From Planctomycetaceae bacterium (GTDB taxonomy: Bacteria; Planctomycetota; UBA1135; GCA-002686595): a stretch of DNA of 5,304 nt. The position numbers were made by a program, and so were the translations under genes. The notes under the pieces are model-generated. The model did not search any database. It was not told the DNA's origin and worked only from the letters and a program-made list of their open reading frames with translations. The stretch lies in assembly GCA_013360535.1 (NCBI GenBank), contig JABWBL010000280.1:1-5304 (forward strand), given 5' to 3'. Positions 1 through 5,304 of the stretch are shown here, one piece after another (position 1 is the first letter of the stretch; every line of letters starts with the position of its first letter).

Positions 1-262
1 CGGGCGAGAGCTCGCGGCGTTCGACGAGCGCCTCGACCAGCGTGCCCGAACGCAGGAGCGAGGAGAAGCCGCGCAGCAGGAAGAGCGCCGCGATGCTCAG
101 GCCCGTGACGAGCCCCACGGTGCGGCCGAGGCTCGTGGGCAGGAACGAGAGTGCGGCGGAGGCCACCAGCGCTCCCCCGCCGATGCGCAGGTCGAGCAGG
201 ACGCCCGCGCGCAGGCTGGTGCGCTCGGCGGCGGTGAGCGCAGACGTGACCGGCGGTTCCAC
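1..262 (-). CDS. N-terminal part of an unrecognised small membrane protein (runs off the left edge)
   Basis: I do not recognise the family. The frame reads from a GTG at 262-260 for 87 complete codons to the window edge without a stop, with nearly all third positions G or C, which supports real coding. The N-terminus (VEPPVTSALTAAERTSLRAG) is soluble-looking and starts a likely short cytoplasmic helix. Two hydrophobic stretches follow, about residues 27-43 (GGGALVASAALSFL) and 48-66 (TVGLVTGLSIAALFLLRGF), joined by a short PTSLGR turn, so a helical hairpin in the membrane is likely. A charged segment (EALVERREL) comes next. The start is uncertain: a TTG at 271-269 is also in frame, neither has a clear Shine-Dalgarno sequence, and the frame stays open further upstream without an ATG. 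The gene diverges from the ABC exporter at 349, with about 86 bp between the starts. Function is unknown. Confidence 0.6.
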   Translation of the reverse strand, partial: MEPPVTSALTAAERTSLRAGVLLDLRIGGGALVASAALSFLPTSLGRTVGLVTGLSIAALFLLRGFSSLLRSGTLVEALVERRELSP

Positions 263-263
263 G

Positions 264-281
264 GCACGCAAAGTAGCGTGC
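264..281. promoter_or_regulatory. Perfect 6-bp inverted repeat between divergent genes (operator candidate)
   Basis: GCACGC, a 6-nt spacer (AAAGTA), then GCGTGC: 6+6+6 bp with exact symmetry of the arms. It lies just upstream of, or overlapping, the start of the leftward membrane-protein gene and about 70 bp before the exporter start. An 18-bp dyad here could bind a dimeric regulator, or form a small hairpin in the leftward transcript. In GC-rich DNA a 6-bp dyad can arise by chance, and I see no convincing -35/-10 pair around it, so this is a weak call. Confidence 0.25.
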
Positions 282-348
282 GCGCAGGAGATTCCGCCAT
301 GTGGCTTGAAGCGCGGGCGCGGACGAACGAGCTTCTCCGCCTTCGAAC

Positions 349-2172
349 ATGGCCACGCCCCAACCTGCGGAACCTCCCAAGAAGCGCAAGCCCAGCGCCG
401 CGACCAGCTGGCGCGAGATGCGCAAGCTGCTCGAAGCGCACCGCTCGCGGCTCGCGCTCGGGCTCGCGCTGCTGCTCGTCAACCGGCTGGTCGGACTCGT
501 GCTGCCGGCGACGAGCAAGCTCCTGATCGACGACGTGATCGGCAAGGGAAATACGGAGCTGCTCGTGCCGCTGGCGGTCGCCGGCGGCATCGCGACGGCG
601 GTGCAGGCGGCGACGGGCTTCAGCCTGAGTCAGGTGCTCGGCGTCGCGGCCCAGCGCGCGATCAACGAGATGCGCAAGGAAGTGCAGGTGCACGTCGGGC
701 GCCTGCCGGTGCGCTACTTCGACTCGACGCAGACGGGCGTGCTGATCAGCCGCATCATGAACGACGCCGAGGGCCTGCGGAACCTCGTCGGCACGGGCAT
801 CGTGCAGCTCATCGGCGGCATCCTGAGCGCCGCGATCGGCATCGGGGTGCTGTTCTGGCTCAACTGGAAGCTGACGCTCGCGATCCTCGTGGCGCTGGCG
901 ATCTTCGCGGGCGCGATGGGCTGGGCCTTCAAGGTGCTGCGGCCGCTGTTCCGCGAGCGCGGCAAGATCCAGGCCGAGATCACCGGACGGCTCAACCAGA
1001 CGCTCGGCGGCGTGCGCGTCGTCAAGGCCTACACGGCCGAGCCGCAGGAAGAGCGCGTGTTCCAGGGCGGCGTCGATCGCCTGTTCGACAACGTGCGGCG
1101 CTCGATGACGGGCGTGTCGGCGACCACCGCGATCTCGACGGCGATCGTGGGCCTCGTCGGAGTGCTGCTCACGATCTACGGCGGGCGCGCGATCCTCGAC
1201 GGCTCGATGACGCTCGGCGATTTCGTGATGTACCTCGTGTTCATCGGCCTCGTCGTCGGTCCGGTCGTGCAGATCGCGTCGATCGGCACGCAGATCACGG
1301 AGGCCTTCGCGGGGCTCGACCGCATCCGCGAGCTGCGCGAGGTGGCGCGCGAGGACGAGGGTGACGAGGCGCGCCGCATGCTGCCCGAGGTCGAAGGCCA
1401 CGTGCGCTTCGAGGGCGTGTCGTTCGAGTACGAGGCGGGCAAGCCGGTGCTGACCGGGATCGAGCTCGACGCGCCCGCGGGCTCGACCACGGCGCTCGTC
1501 GGCTCGAGCGGCTCGGGCAAGAGCACGCTCGCGAGCCTCGTGATGGCCTTCAACCGTCCGACGACGGGCCGGGTGCTCATCGACGGCCTCGATCTGGCCG
1601 GCGTGCGGCTGCGCGACTACCGCGCGCACCTCGGCGTCGTGCTGCAGGACAACTTCCTCTTCGACGGCACCGTGGCCGAGAACATCGCCTTCGCACGGCC
1701 CGCGGCCTCACGCGCGGAGATCGAGGAAGCGGCGCGGCTCGCGCACTGCGACGAGTTCGTCGCGCGCTTCGAGAAGGGCCTCGACACGGTCGTCGGCGAG
1801 CGCGGCGTGCGCCTGTCCGGCGGCCAGCGCCAGCGCGTCGCGATCGCGCGCGCGTTGCTCGCCAACCCGCGCCTCCTGATCCTCGACGAAGCGACTTCGA
1901 GCCTTGACAGCGAGAGCGAGGCGCTGATCCAGGAAGCCCTCGGCCGCCTGCGCTCGAAACGCACGACGTTCGTGATCGCGCACCGCCTCTCGACGATCCG
2001 CTCGGCGGACCAGATCCTCGTGCTCGAAGGTGGCCAGATCGTCGAGCGTGGCACGCACGCCGAGCTCCTGCAGCTCGGGCGCCGCTACCGCGAGCTGCAC
2101 GACCGCCAGTACCGCGTCGAGATCGAGCGCTTCGTCAACCCCGGCGAGGAGCTGGCCTCGCCGGGTGCGTGA
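349..2172 (+). CDS. ABC exporter half-transporter (MsbA/multidrug-lipid type, TMD fused to NBD)
   Basis: This is an inner-membrane ATP-driven exporter, 607 aa, the usual length for a type IV (MsbA-like) half-transporter that works as a dimer. Six hydrophobic segments lie at about residues 35-58, 71-90, 147-170, 172-196, 257-277 and 290-310. The nucleotide-binding domain starts near 350: aromatic A-loop Y361, Walker A GSSGSGKST 385-393, Q-loop Q433 (VVLQDNFLF), X-loop VGERG 482-486, signature LSGGQ 489-493, Walker B LLILD 509-513 with catalytic E514, D-loop SSLD 517-520 and switch H545 (IAHR). All catalytic residues are present, so the homodimer should have two working ATP sites. The loop motif RYFDSTQTGVLISRIMND (122-139) is typical of the family. 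The N-terminus (MATPQPAEPPKKRK) is basic and Pro-rich. ATG 349 is the first start after an in-frame TGA at 307, but it has no visible Shine-Dalgarno sequence. The substrate cannot be told; lipid, lipopolysaccharide-like molecules or drugs are typical of the family. No gene beside it suggests an operon. Confidence 0.95.
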   Translation: MATPQPAEPPKKRKPSAATSWREMRKLLEAHRSRLALGLALLLVNRLVGLVLPATSKLLIDDVIGKGNTELLVPLAVAGGIATAVQAATGFSLSQVLGVAAQRAINEMRKEVQVHVGRLPVRYFDSTQTGVLISRIMNDAEGLRNLVGTGIVQLIGGILSAAIGIGVLFWLNWKLTLAILVALAIFAGAMGWAFKVLRPLFRERGKIQAEITGRLNQTLGGVRVVKAYTAEPQEERVFQGGVDRLFDNVRRSMTGVSATTAISTAIVGLVGVLLTIYGGRAILDGSMTLGDFVMYLVFIGLVVGPVVQIASIGTQITEAFAGLDRIRELREVAREDEGDEARRMLPEVEGHVRFEGVSFEYEAGKPVLTGIELDAPAGSTTALVGSSGSGKSTLASLVMAFNRPTTGRVLIDGLDLAGVRLRDYRAHLGVVLQDNFLFDGTVAENIAFARPAASRAEIEEAARLAHCDEFVARFEKGLDTVVGERGVRLSGGQRQRVAIARALLANPRLLILDEATSSLDSESEALIQEALGRLRSKRTTFVIAHRLSTIRSADQILVLEGGQIVERGTHAELLQLGRRYRELHDRQYRVEIERFVNPGEELASPGA

Positions 2173-2177
2173 GCACG

Positions 2178-2197
2178 GCGCAGCAACGTTGCTGCGC
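2178..2197. terminator. Perfect 20-bp palindrome between convergent genes (probable bidirectional terminator)
   Basis: Ten bases (GCGCAGCAAC) are followed at once by their exact reverse complement, centred between 2187 and 2188. It begins 5 bp after the exporter stop (2170-2172) and ends 8 bp before the stop codon of the opposing gene (2206-2208). In RNA from either strand it would fold into a GC-rich stem of 7-8 bp with a 4-6 nt loop. There is no T-run on either side, so it is not a textbook intrinsic terminator. Its position in a 33-bp tail-to-tail gap is the main argument. A protein-binding site is the alternative. Confidence 0.55.
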
Positions 2198-2205
2198 GCG
2201 GTCGA

Positions 2206-4767
2206 TCACGGCCCGTAGACGAGCTCGACCGCAGGCGACAGGAACGTCGTCTTGCACGAGCCCGGATCGCGGAACCAGCCCTGCACGTCGACCGTGTCGC
2301 CGACGCTGAAGGGCGAGCCGATCGAGCCGGGATTGGCGAGCTGGAACGCGTGCCAGTCGAGCGGCAGCACGCCGTCGCACTGGCCCGCGTTGCCGCCGGA
2401 GACCAGCGACGACGTGCGCTGCGTCGGCGGGCGCACGCAGAAGAAGCTCGAGCCGACGCCGTTGCACCACGAGAGCTGCTGGGAGCCGTTGACGCCGTAG
2501 AAGAAGAGGCCGCTCTTCGCGCCCTCGACTTGCGAGACGGTCAGGACGCACGGACCGGTGTGCTGCACGTTGGGGTGCGTCGGCGCGCTCAGCGTCGGCA
2601 GGCAGCCGCTCGACGTGCCGGGCGCGACCGGGTTGCAGTAGACGACCGGGACGCTGGCGGCGCAGGTGTCGACGAACAGGTCCCAGCGCACGAACGTTCC
2701 CAGGTCGCTTCCGAAGTCGTCGCGCACCTCGAGCGTCCACTGGCCGTTGGCGTTCTCGCCGAGGAAGCTGTCGAAGGAGCCTTCGGGGGCGAGCAGCGGG
2801 ATGGCGATGCCGGTGACGTAGGTCGCGTCGGAAGGCGCGGCGGTGCTCGAAGGATCGAACGTCGTTCCGTTGAAGACGTCGTCGTTGTTGCCGCCGCAGT
2901 CGGTGATCACGACGACCCGCGTTCCCGTGGGCGAGATCAGGAACACCTCGAGGTCATCGGACCAGGTGTGGAGCAACTCCACGTACACGCGCACCTCCGC
3001 GACCGGCGCGGTGAGCCCGGTCACGTTGATCACGTCGACCACCGTTCCGGGCGAGGGGATCGGCACGTTGGGCGAGCTCGTGAACGAGACCGAGTTCACC
3101 GCCGGCGCCTGCGGCACGGTCGCGAGGTCGAGGCTCCAGGAGGTGAGGCTGCCCGCGACGCTGGTCGTGTCGTCGGTGACCGTCAGCACCCAGTTGCCGT
3201 TGGGCGTGTCGCCGCGGAACGCGGAGAGCCGTCCTTCGGGCGAGAGCGGCGTGGCCACCACGTTGACCGTGAAGAAGTGGTCGGTGACCGGATCGTTGAA
3301 GTTGTCGTCCCAGAGCGTGCCGTCGAAGACGCCGCCGCCGAAGCCGTTGTCGGTCGTGACGACGACCTCGCGCCCCGAGGGCGACTTCAGCGTGACGTCG
3401 AGGTCCGCGCAGGCTCCGTGCACGAAGAAGGTCGTCAGGTCGACGTCCCACAGCGAACCGGTGACTCCGGAAACAGGAATCGTGAAGCTGGTCGGCGCTC
3501 CCGGACCGAAGTCGGTGATCGGGCCGGTGGTGCCGGAGTAGCCCGAGAGCGGCGGAACCGTCGCGGCCGGCGCGGTGCGGACCGTCAGGTCCCAGCGATC
3601 GAGCGTTCCAAGGCCCGTCGCGCTGTCGTCGGTGACGCGCAGCTGCCAGGTGCCGTTGGGGTTGGTGCCGAGGAACGTGTCGAAGCCACCCTCGGGCGAC
3701 GCGAGCGGCACGACGACGAGGTTGGAGTAGAAAACGTCGGTCACCGGCGTCGGCGCGTCGACATCGAACAGCGTCCCGCGGAAGACGTCGTCGAGCGTCC
3801 CGCCGCAGTCGCTCATCACGAGCGCCTGCGCTCCCGAGGGCGAGATCAGGGTGATGTCGAGGTCCTGCGAGGAGGTGTGGCGGATCTCGAGGTAGAGCTC
3901 GATCTCGAGCAGCGACGAGCCGGCGCCGGAGACCACGAGCGAGTCGAAGGTGGTGGCGTTGTCGGCGAGCGGCAGCGCCGGCGACGTCGAGAACGAGCTC
4001 GTGCTCACCGTCGGCGCGGTCGCCAGCGCATTGAGCTGCAGGGTCCACGCGAGCACGTCGCCGTCGTTCCCGAAGGCGTCGTCCTGCACACGCAGCGTCC
4101 AGATTCCGTTGGGATTCTCGCCGCGGAAAGCCGCGAGACGGCCTTCGGGCGAGAGCTGGGCCGCGGCCACTCCGTTCTGAAACGCCCGGTCGGTCACGGG
4201 GTCCGGCGTGGAGTCGTCCCAGGCCGTGCCGTTGAACACGTCGTCGTTGATGCCGCCGTTGTCGGTCGTGATCACGACGGCGGTGCCCGCGGGCGAGACG
4301 AGCGTGATGTCGAGATCCTGACAGGCGAAGTGCGTGACGCTCGAGAGGAGGTTGACGTCCCACAGGTACGCGCCGAGGCCGCTCACCTGCGTCGTGAACG
4401 TGTCGATCGAAGTCGTAGGAATCGCGCCGCCCGTGCCGGAAAAGCTGAAGGTCTGGGTGCCGGCGGAGCTGCAGGCGGGACCGACCTGGAATTGCGGGCC
4501 GCTCGACGTCGGAGTCGACGCACCGATCGGCGCCACGCCGCTCCCCCACGCCGCGTTCGCGGGGTCGTCACCGCCCACCCGCGCCGAGAGTTCGGCGTAG
4601 TGCGCGACGAGTCCGGCCGTCACGGCGACCGGGACGCCGCTCGCGCGCGCCTGGGCGAGCTCGGAAGCGACCTGCAGCATCCGCGCATGGACCGCGGCGC
4701 CGTCCTGGGCGAAGCCAAGCGACGGAATCGAGAGCGAGAGCAGAGCGGCGAGGAGCGGGGTGTTCAT
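2206..4767 (-). CDS. Secreted protein with four P/Homo-B-type domains and a Cys-rich C-terminal module
   Basis: The 853-aa product starts with a hydrophobic signal sequence (MNTPLLAALLSLSIPSLGFA, probable cleavage after A20 before QDG). A short helical region (about 23-66) and a Gly/Ser/Pro linker follow. Four beta-rich repeats of about 125-145 aa lie near 120-247, 254-399, 424-549 and 556-701. Each carries H-x3-4-DLD/DLE, SPxG, PEG..., a G/N-rich turn (NPNGxW and variants), DD and a closing W-x-L, the signature of the proprotein-convertase P (Homo B) domain, a calcium-binding jelly roll normally attached to subtilisin-like proteases. No catalytic domain is present. Residues 702-853 form a module with eight cysteines (C702, 711, 722, 740, 768, 777, 797, 838) resembling the C-terminal part of many secreted planctomycete proteins. 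Role inferred: extracellular or envelope binding or adhesion. The ATG at 4767 is preferred because CAGGG lies 9 nt upstream and the 21 codons back to a GTG at 4830 are poor in G/C third positions and rich in rare codons (AGG, CGA, ATT, TCA). Oddly, the chosen signal peptide has no Lys or Arg before its hydrophobic core. Confidence 0.88.
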   Translation of the reverse strand: MNTPLLAALLSLSIPSLGFAQDGAAVHARMLQVASELAQARASGVPVAVTAGLVAHYAELSARVGGDDPANAAWGSGVAPIGASTPTSSGPQFQVGPACSSAGTQTFSFSGTGGAIPTTSIDTFTTQVSGLGAYLWDVNLLSSVTHFACQDLDITLVSPAGTAVVITTDNGGINDDVFNGTAWDDSTPDPVTDRAFQNGVAAAQLSPEGRLAAFRGENPNGIWTLRVQDDAFGNDGDVLAWTLQLNALATAPTVSTSSFSTSPALPLADNATTFDSLVVSGAGSSLLEIELYLEIRHTSSQDLDITLISPSGAQALVMSDCGGTLDDVFRGTLFDVDAPTPVTDVFYSNLVVVPLASPEGGFDTFLGTNPNGTWQLRVTDDSATGLGTLDRWDLTVRTAPAATVPPLSGYSGTTGPITDFGPGAPTSFTIPVSGVTGSLWDVDLTTFFVHGACADLDVTLKSPSGREVVVTTDNGFGGGVFDGTLWDDNFNDPVTDHFFTVNVVATPLSPEGRLSAFRGDTPNGNWVLTVTDDTTSVAGSLTSWSLDLATVPQAPAVNSVSFTSSPNVPIPSPGTVVDVINVTGLTAPVAEVRVYVELLHTWSDDLEVFLISPTGTRVVVITDCGGNNDDVFNGTTFDPSSTAAPSDATYVTGIAIPLLAPEGSFDSFLGENANGQWTLEVRDDFGSDLGTFVRWDLFVDTCAASVPVVYCNPVAPGTSSGCLPTLSAPTHPNVQHTGPCVLTVSQVEGAKSGLFFYGVNGSQQLSWCNGVGSSFFCVRPPTQRTSSLVSGGNAGQCDGVLPLDWHAFQLANPGSIGSPFSVGDTVDVQGWFRDPGSCKTTFLSPAVELVYGP
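2665..3498 (-). repeat. Second A-B pair of P-type domains (residues ~424-701)
   Basis: Domain A2 (about 3121-3498) has LWDV, HGACADLD, TTDNG, WDD and PEGRLSAFRG. Domain B2 (about 2665-3102) has YVELLHTWSDDLE, TDCGGNNDDVF, FD, PEGSFDSFLG and RWDLFVDT. The A-B order repeats that of the pair at 3571-4410, which suggests duplication of a two-domain unit, or strong selection to keep alternating domains. The copies have diverged enough that no long exact DNA repeat remains. The spacer between the pairs (residues ~400-423) is Gly/Pro/Thr-rich. Confidence 0.8.
3571..4410 (-). repeat. First A-B pair of P-type domains (residues ~120-399)
   Basis: This coding segment holds domain A1 (about 4027-4410) and domain B1 (about 3571-4008). 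A1 carries the A-type marks LWDV, HFACQDLD, TTDNG, WDD and PEGRLAAFRG. B1 carries the B-type marks YLEIRHTSSQDLD, SDCGGTLDDVF, FD, PEGGFDTFLG and RWDLTVRT. Its counterpart is the second A-B pair at 2665-3498, in the same order and orientation. Aligned by eye, A1 matches A2 at about 54% of ~118 positions and B1 matches B2 at about 47% of ~121. Confidence 0.8.
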
Positions 4768-4776
4768 CGCGGGGGA

Positions 4777-4781
4777 CCCTG
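4777..4781 (-). promoter_or_regulatory. Shine-Dalgarno candidate that decides the start of the secreted P-domain protein
   Basis: On the minus strand CAGGG ends 9 nt before the ATG at 4767-4765. The other in-frame starts are worse: the ATG at 4818 has AGG directly abutting it with no spacer, and the GTG at 4830 has only a weak GGA upstream. The site places translation at the beginning of the hydrophobic signal sequence. It is a short and fairly weak match, so the codon-use change between 4768 and 4830 is at least as important as this site. Confidence 0.45.
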
Positions 4782-4926
4782 AAATGGGAGTTCGAAGGAC
4801 GGGCCGAAGCCGCGACATCCTACGGTCCACGCTCGTCCGCTGGCACGCGCCGATCGAAGCTTGATCGCAACTTCAAGGAAAGCCTCCGACCAAGGGCGCA
4901 GGCGCGCGGCCGTCGAAACGGTGGGT

Positions 4927-4951
4927 GCACTTTGGTATCTGCGGAAAGTGC
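4927..4951. promoter_or_regulatory. 7-bp inverted repeat with 11-nt spacer (operator or leader hairpin)
   Basis: GCACTTT, an 11-nt spacer (GGTATCTGCGG), then AAAGTGC: a perfect 7+7 dyad spanning 25 bp, half-site centres 18 bp apart. It lies 53 bp before the ATG at 5005 in the divergent region between the secreted P-domain protein and the anchored protein. The spacing suits a dimeric regulator touching successive turns of the helix. Alternatively it is a stem-loop in the leader RNA. The TTTGGTATCT inside it is the most AT-rich patch nearby and could include a -10-like element, but I see no good -35 partner. Confidence 0.35.
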
Positions 4952-4993
4952 GGGGGGGCACGGGGGTCGTGGTCTCCCATCGAGGTCCCGGGG

Positions 4994-5000
4994 GGAGAGG
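4994..5000 (+). promoter_or_regulatory. Strong Shine-Dalgarno sequence, possibly masked by a leader hairpin
   Basis: GGAGAGG lies just upstream of the ATG at 5005; the GGAG core leaves a 7-nt spacer. This is the clearest ribosome-binding site in the window. TCTCCC at 4973-4978 is the exact complement of GGGAGA at 4993-4998 with a 14-nt loop, so a 6-bp stem could cover the site in the mRNA. Pairing in such a purine- and G-rich leader may be accidental. Confidence 0.6.
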
Positions 5001-5004
5001 TGTC

Positions 5005-5304
5005 ATGGGGAACGTCAATTTCCGCGAATCCGTTCGCGGTCTGCGGGTGCGTCGTCTGGGCGCACGGTTCGATTCGAAGGACTGTGGTGCGGTGCGTTTG
5101 GGCGGAGTGCTGCTCGGGCTCGCACTCGTCGCGGTGAACGCCGCCGGCTGGGTCTGGTACGGAACGCGGGCGCGACCGCAGGACGTGGTCGTCGCGAGCG
5201 AGCCGCAACGCCGCAGCGAGCTGCGCGTCGCGGCGTTGTTGCCGACGCGTGATGTCGAAGCCGCGGAGCGGCTCTCGGTGCGCTTCACCGAGCCGGTGTG
5301 CGAC
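5005..5304 (+). CDS. N-terminal part of a membrane-anchored protein, possibly alpha-2-macroglobulin-like (runs off the right edge)
   Basis: One hundred codons are visible, open to the window end. Residues 1-29 are basic and polar (several Arg). Residues about 32-53 (LGGVLLGLALVAVNAAGW and onward) form one strong hydrophobic segment, giving a signal anchor with the N-terminus inside and the rest in the periplasm or exterior. After a short linker, residues 73-98 (LRVAALLPTRDVEAAERLSV, then RFTEPV) resemble the first strands of the leading Ig-like domain in bacterial alpha-2-macroglobulins and SbsA-type proteins, pattern P-x-(4-8)-lsvxF-x-x-P. The full protein would then be a large envelope-bound protease trap, but too little is visible to be sure. 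ATG 5005 has a strong GGAG site 7 nt upstream. A GTG at 5092 directly before the hydrophobic segment is a rival, with GAAGGA 10 nt upstream. Third positions are about 69% G/C before 5092 and about 84% after. The gene diverges from the secreted P-domain protein. Confidence 0.7.
   Translation, partial: MGNVNFRESVRGLRVRRLGARFDSKDCGAVRLGGVLLGLALVAVNAAGWVWYGTRARPQDVVVASEPQRRSELRVAALLPTRDVEAAERLSVRFTEPVCD

Noticed and set aside
42..1364. Long plus-strand open frame (440 codons) overlapping the exporter in another frame
   Set aside because: Its product is Arg/Ala/Gly-rich without domains. It exists because high-GC DNA has few stops, and it overlaps both the left gene and the exporter.
97..1629. Long minus-strand open frame (510 codons) opposite the ABC exporter
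   Set aside because: The translation is a low-complexity Arg/Ala/His/Asp-rich string typical of the antisense of a high-GC gene. The sense strand carries an intact exporter with all motifs.
2954..4549. Minus-strand open frame of 531 codons inside the secreted protein gene
   Set aside because: It is an Arg/His-rich frame-shifted shadow of the P-domain gene, and the true frame shows clear domain motifs throughout.
2350..4782. Plus-strand open frame of 810 codons opposite the secreted P-domain protein
   Set aside because: The translation is a repetitive Arg/Val/Glu/His/Gly string that mirrors the P-domain repeats in antisense. It has no domain, no plausible start signal and no membrane or signal features.
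4852..4866. GATC-GAAGCTT-GATC near-palindrome upstream of the secreted protein gene
   Set aside because: It is imperfect, needing a one-base bulge, and short. There is no nearby promoter pair, so it is not distinguishable from chance.
4768..4900. Possible -35/-10 boxes for the leftward secreted-protein gene (TTGGTC or TTGAAG with weak -10 partners)
   Set aside because: No pair at 16-18 bp spacing has a -10 matching more than three consensus bases, so a promoter call would be unsupported.
4764..5288. Minus-strand open frame (174 codons) across the 4768-5004 intergenic region and the edge gene
   Set aside because: It is rich in Ser/Arg/Pro/Thr with no recognisable motif. The opposite strand has a strong ribosome site, a signal anchor and better codon use from 5005.

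Overview
The window is GC-rich DNA with very high third-position GC. It holds four protein genes, two of them cut by the window edges, and no RNA gene, insertion sequence or CRISPR array that I can see. The best clue to the host is the last ~150 residues of the large secreted protein: a Cys-rich module (YC...GC.P, GLFFYG.NG, FCV.PP..R, GG..G.CDG, W.RDPG, LS.AVE) that I recall from many secreted proteins of deep-branching Planctomycetota. That, together with the GC content and a likely alpha-2-macroglobulin-type membrane-anchored protein at the right edge, suggests a planctomycete or a close relative. This is inference from remembered sequence patterns, not a database result.

Layout, left to right. 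(1) Positions 1-262, minus strand: the first 87 codons of a small or medium membrane protein of unknown function, running off the left edge. (2) Positions 263-348: a short divergent intergenic region with a perfect 6-bp inverted repeat. (3) Positions 349-2172, plus strand: a complete MsbA-like ABC exporter half-transporter (607 aa) with all ATPase motifs intact. (4) Positions 2173-2205: a 33-bp convergent gap containing a perfect 20-bp palindrome, probably a shared transcription terminator. (5) Positions 2206-4767, minus strand: an 853-aa secreted protein with a signal peptide, a short helical N-terminal region, four P/Homo-B-type domains arranged A-B-A-B, and the Cys-rich C-terminal module. 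It has no protease domain. (6) Positions 4768-5004: a 237-bp divergent intergenic region with a 7-bp inverted repeat, three G-runs and a possible ribosome-site-masking hairpin. (7) Positions 5005-5304, plus strand: the first 100 codons of a membrane-anchored protein whose exposed part begins like the first beta-sandwich domain of bacterial alpha-2-macroglobulins or SbsA-type Ig-like proteins, cut by the right edge.

Nothing shows that the genes form one pathway. The exporter looks monocistronic: it diverges from the gene on its left and converges on the gene to its right. The common theme is the cell envelope: two membrane proteins, one exporter and one large secreted multidomain protein. The most distinctive item is the secreted protein, with its two-domain super-repeat of P-type domains detached from any protease.
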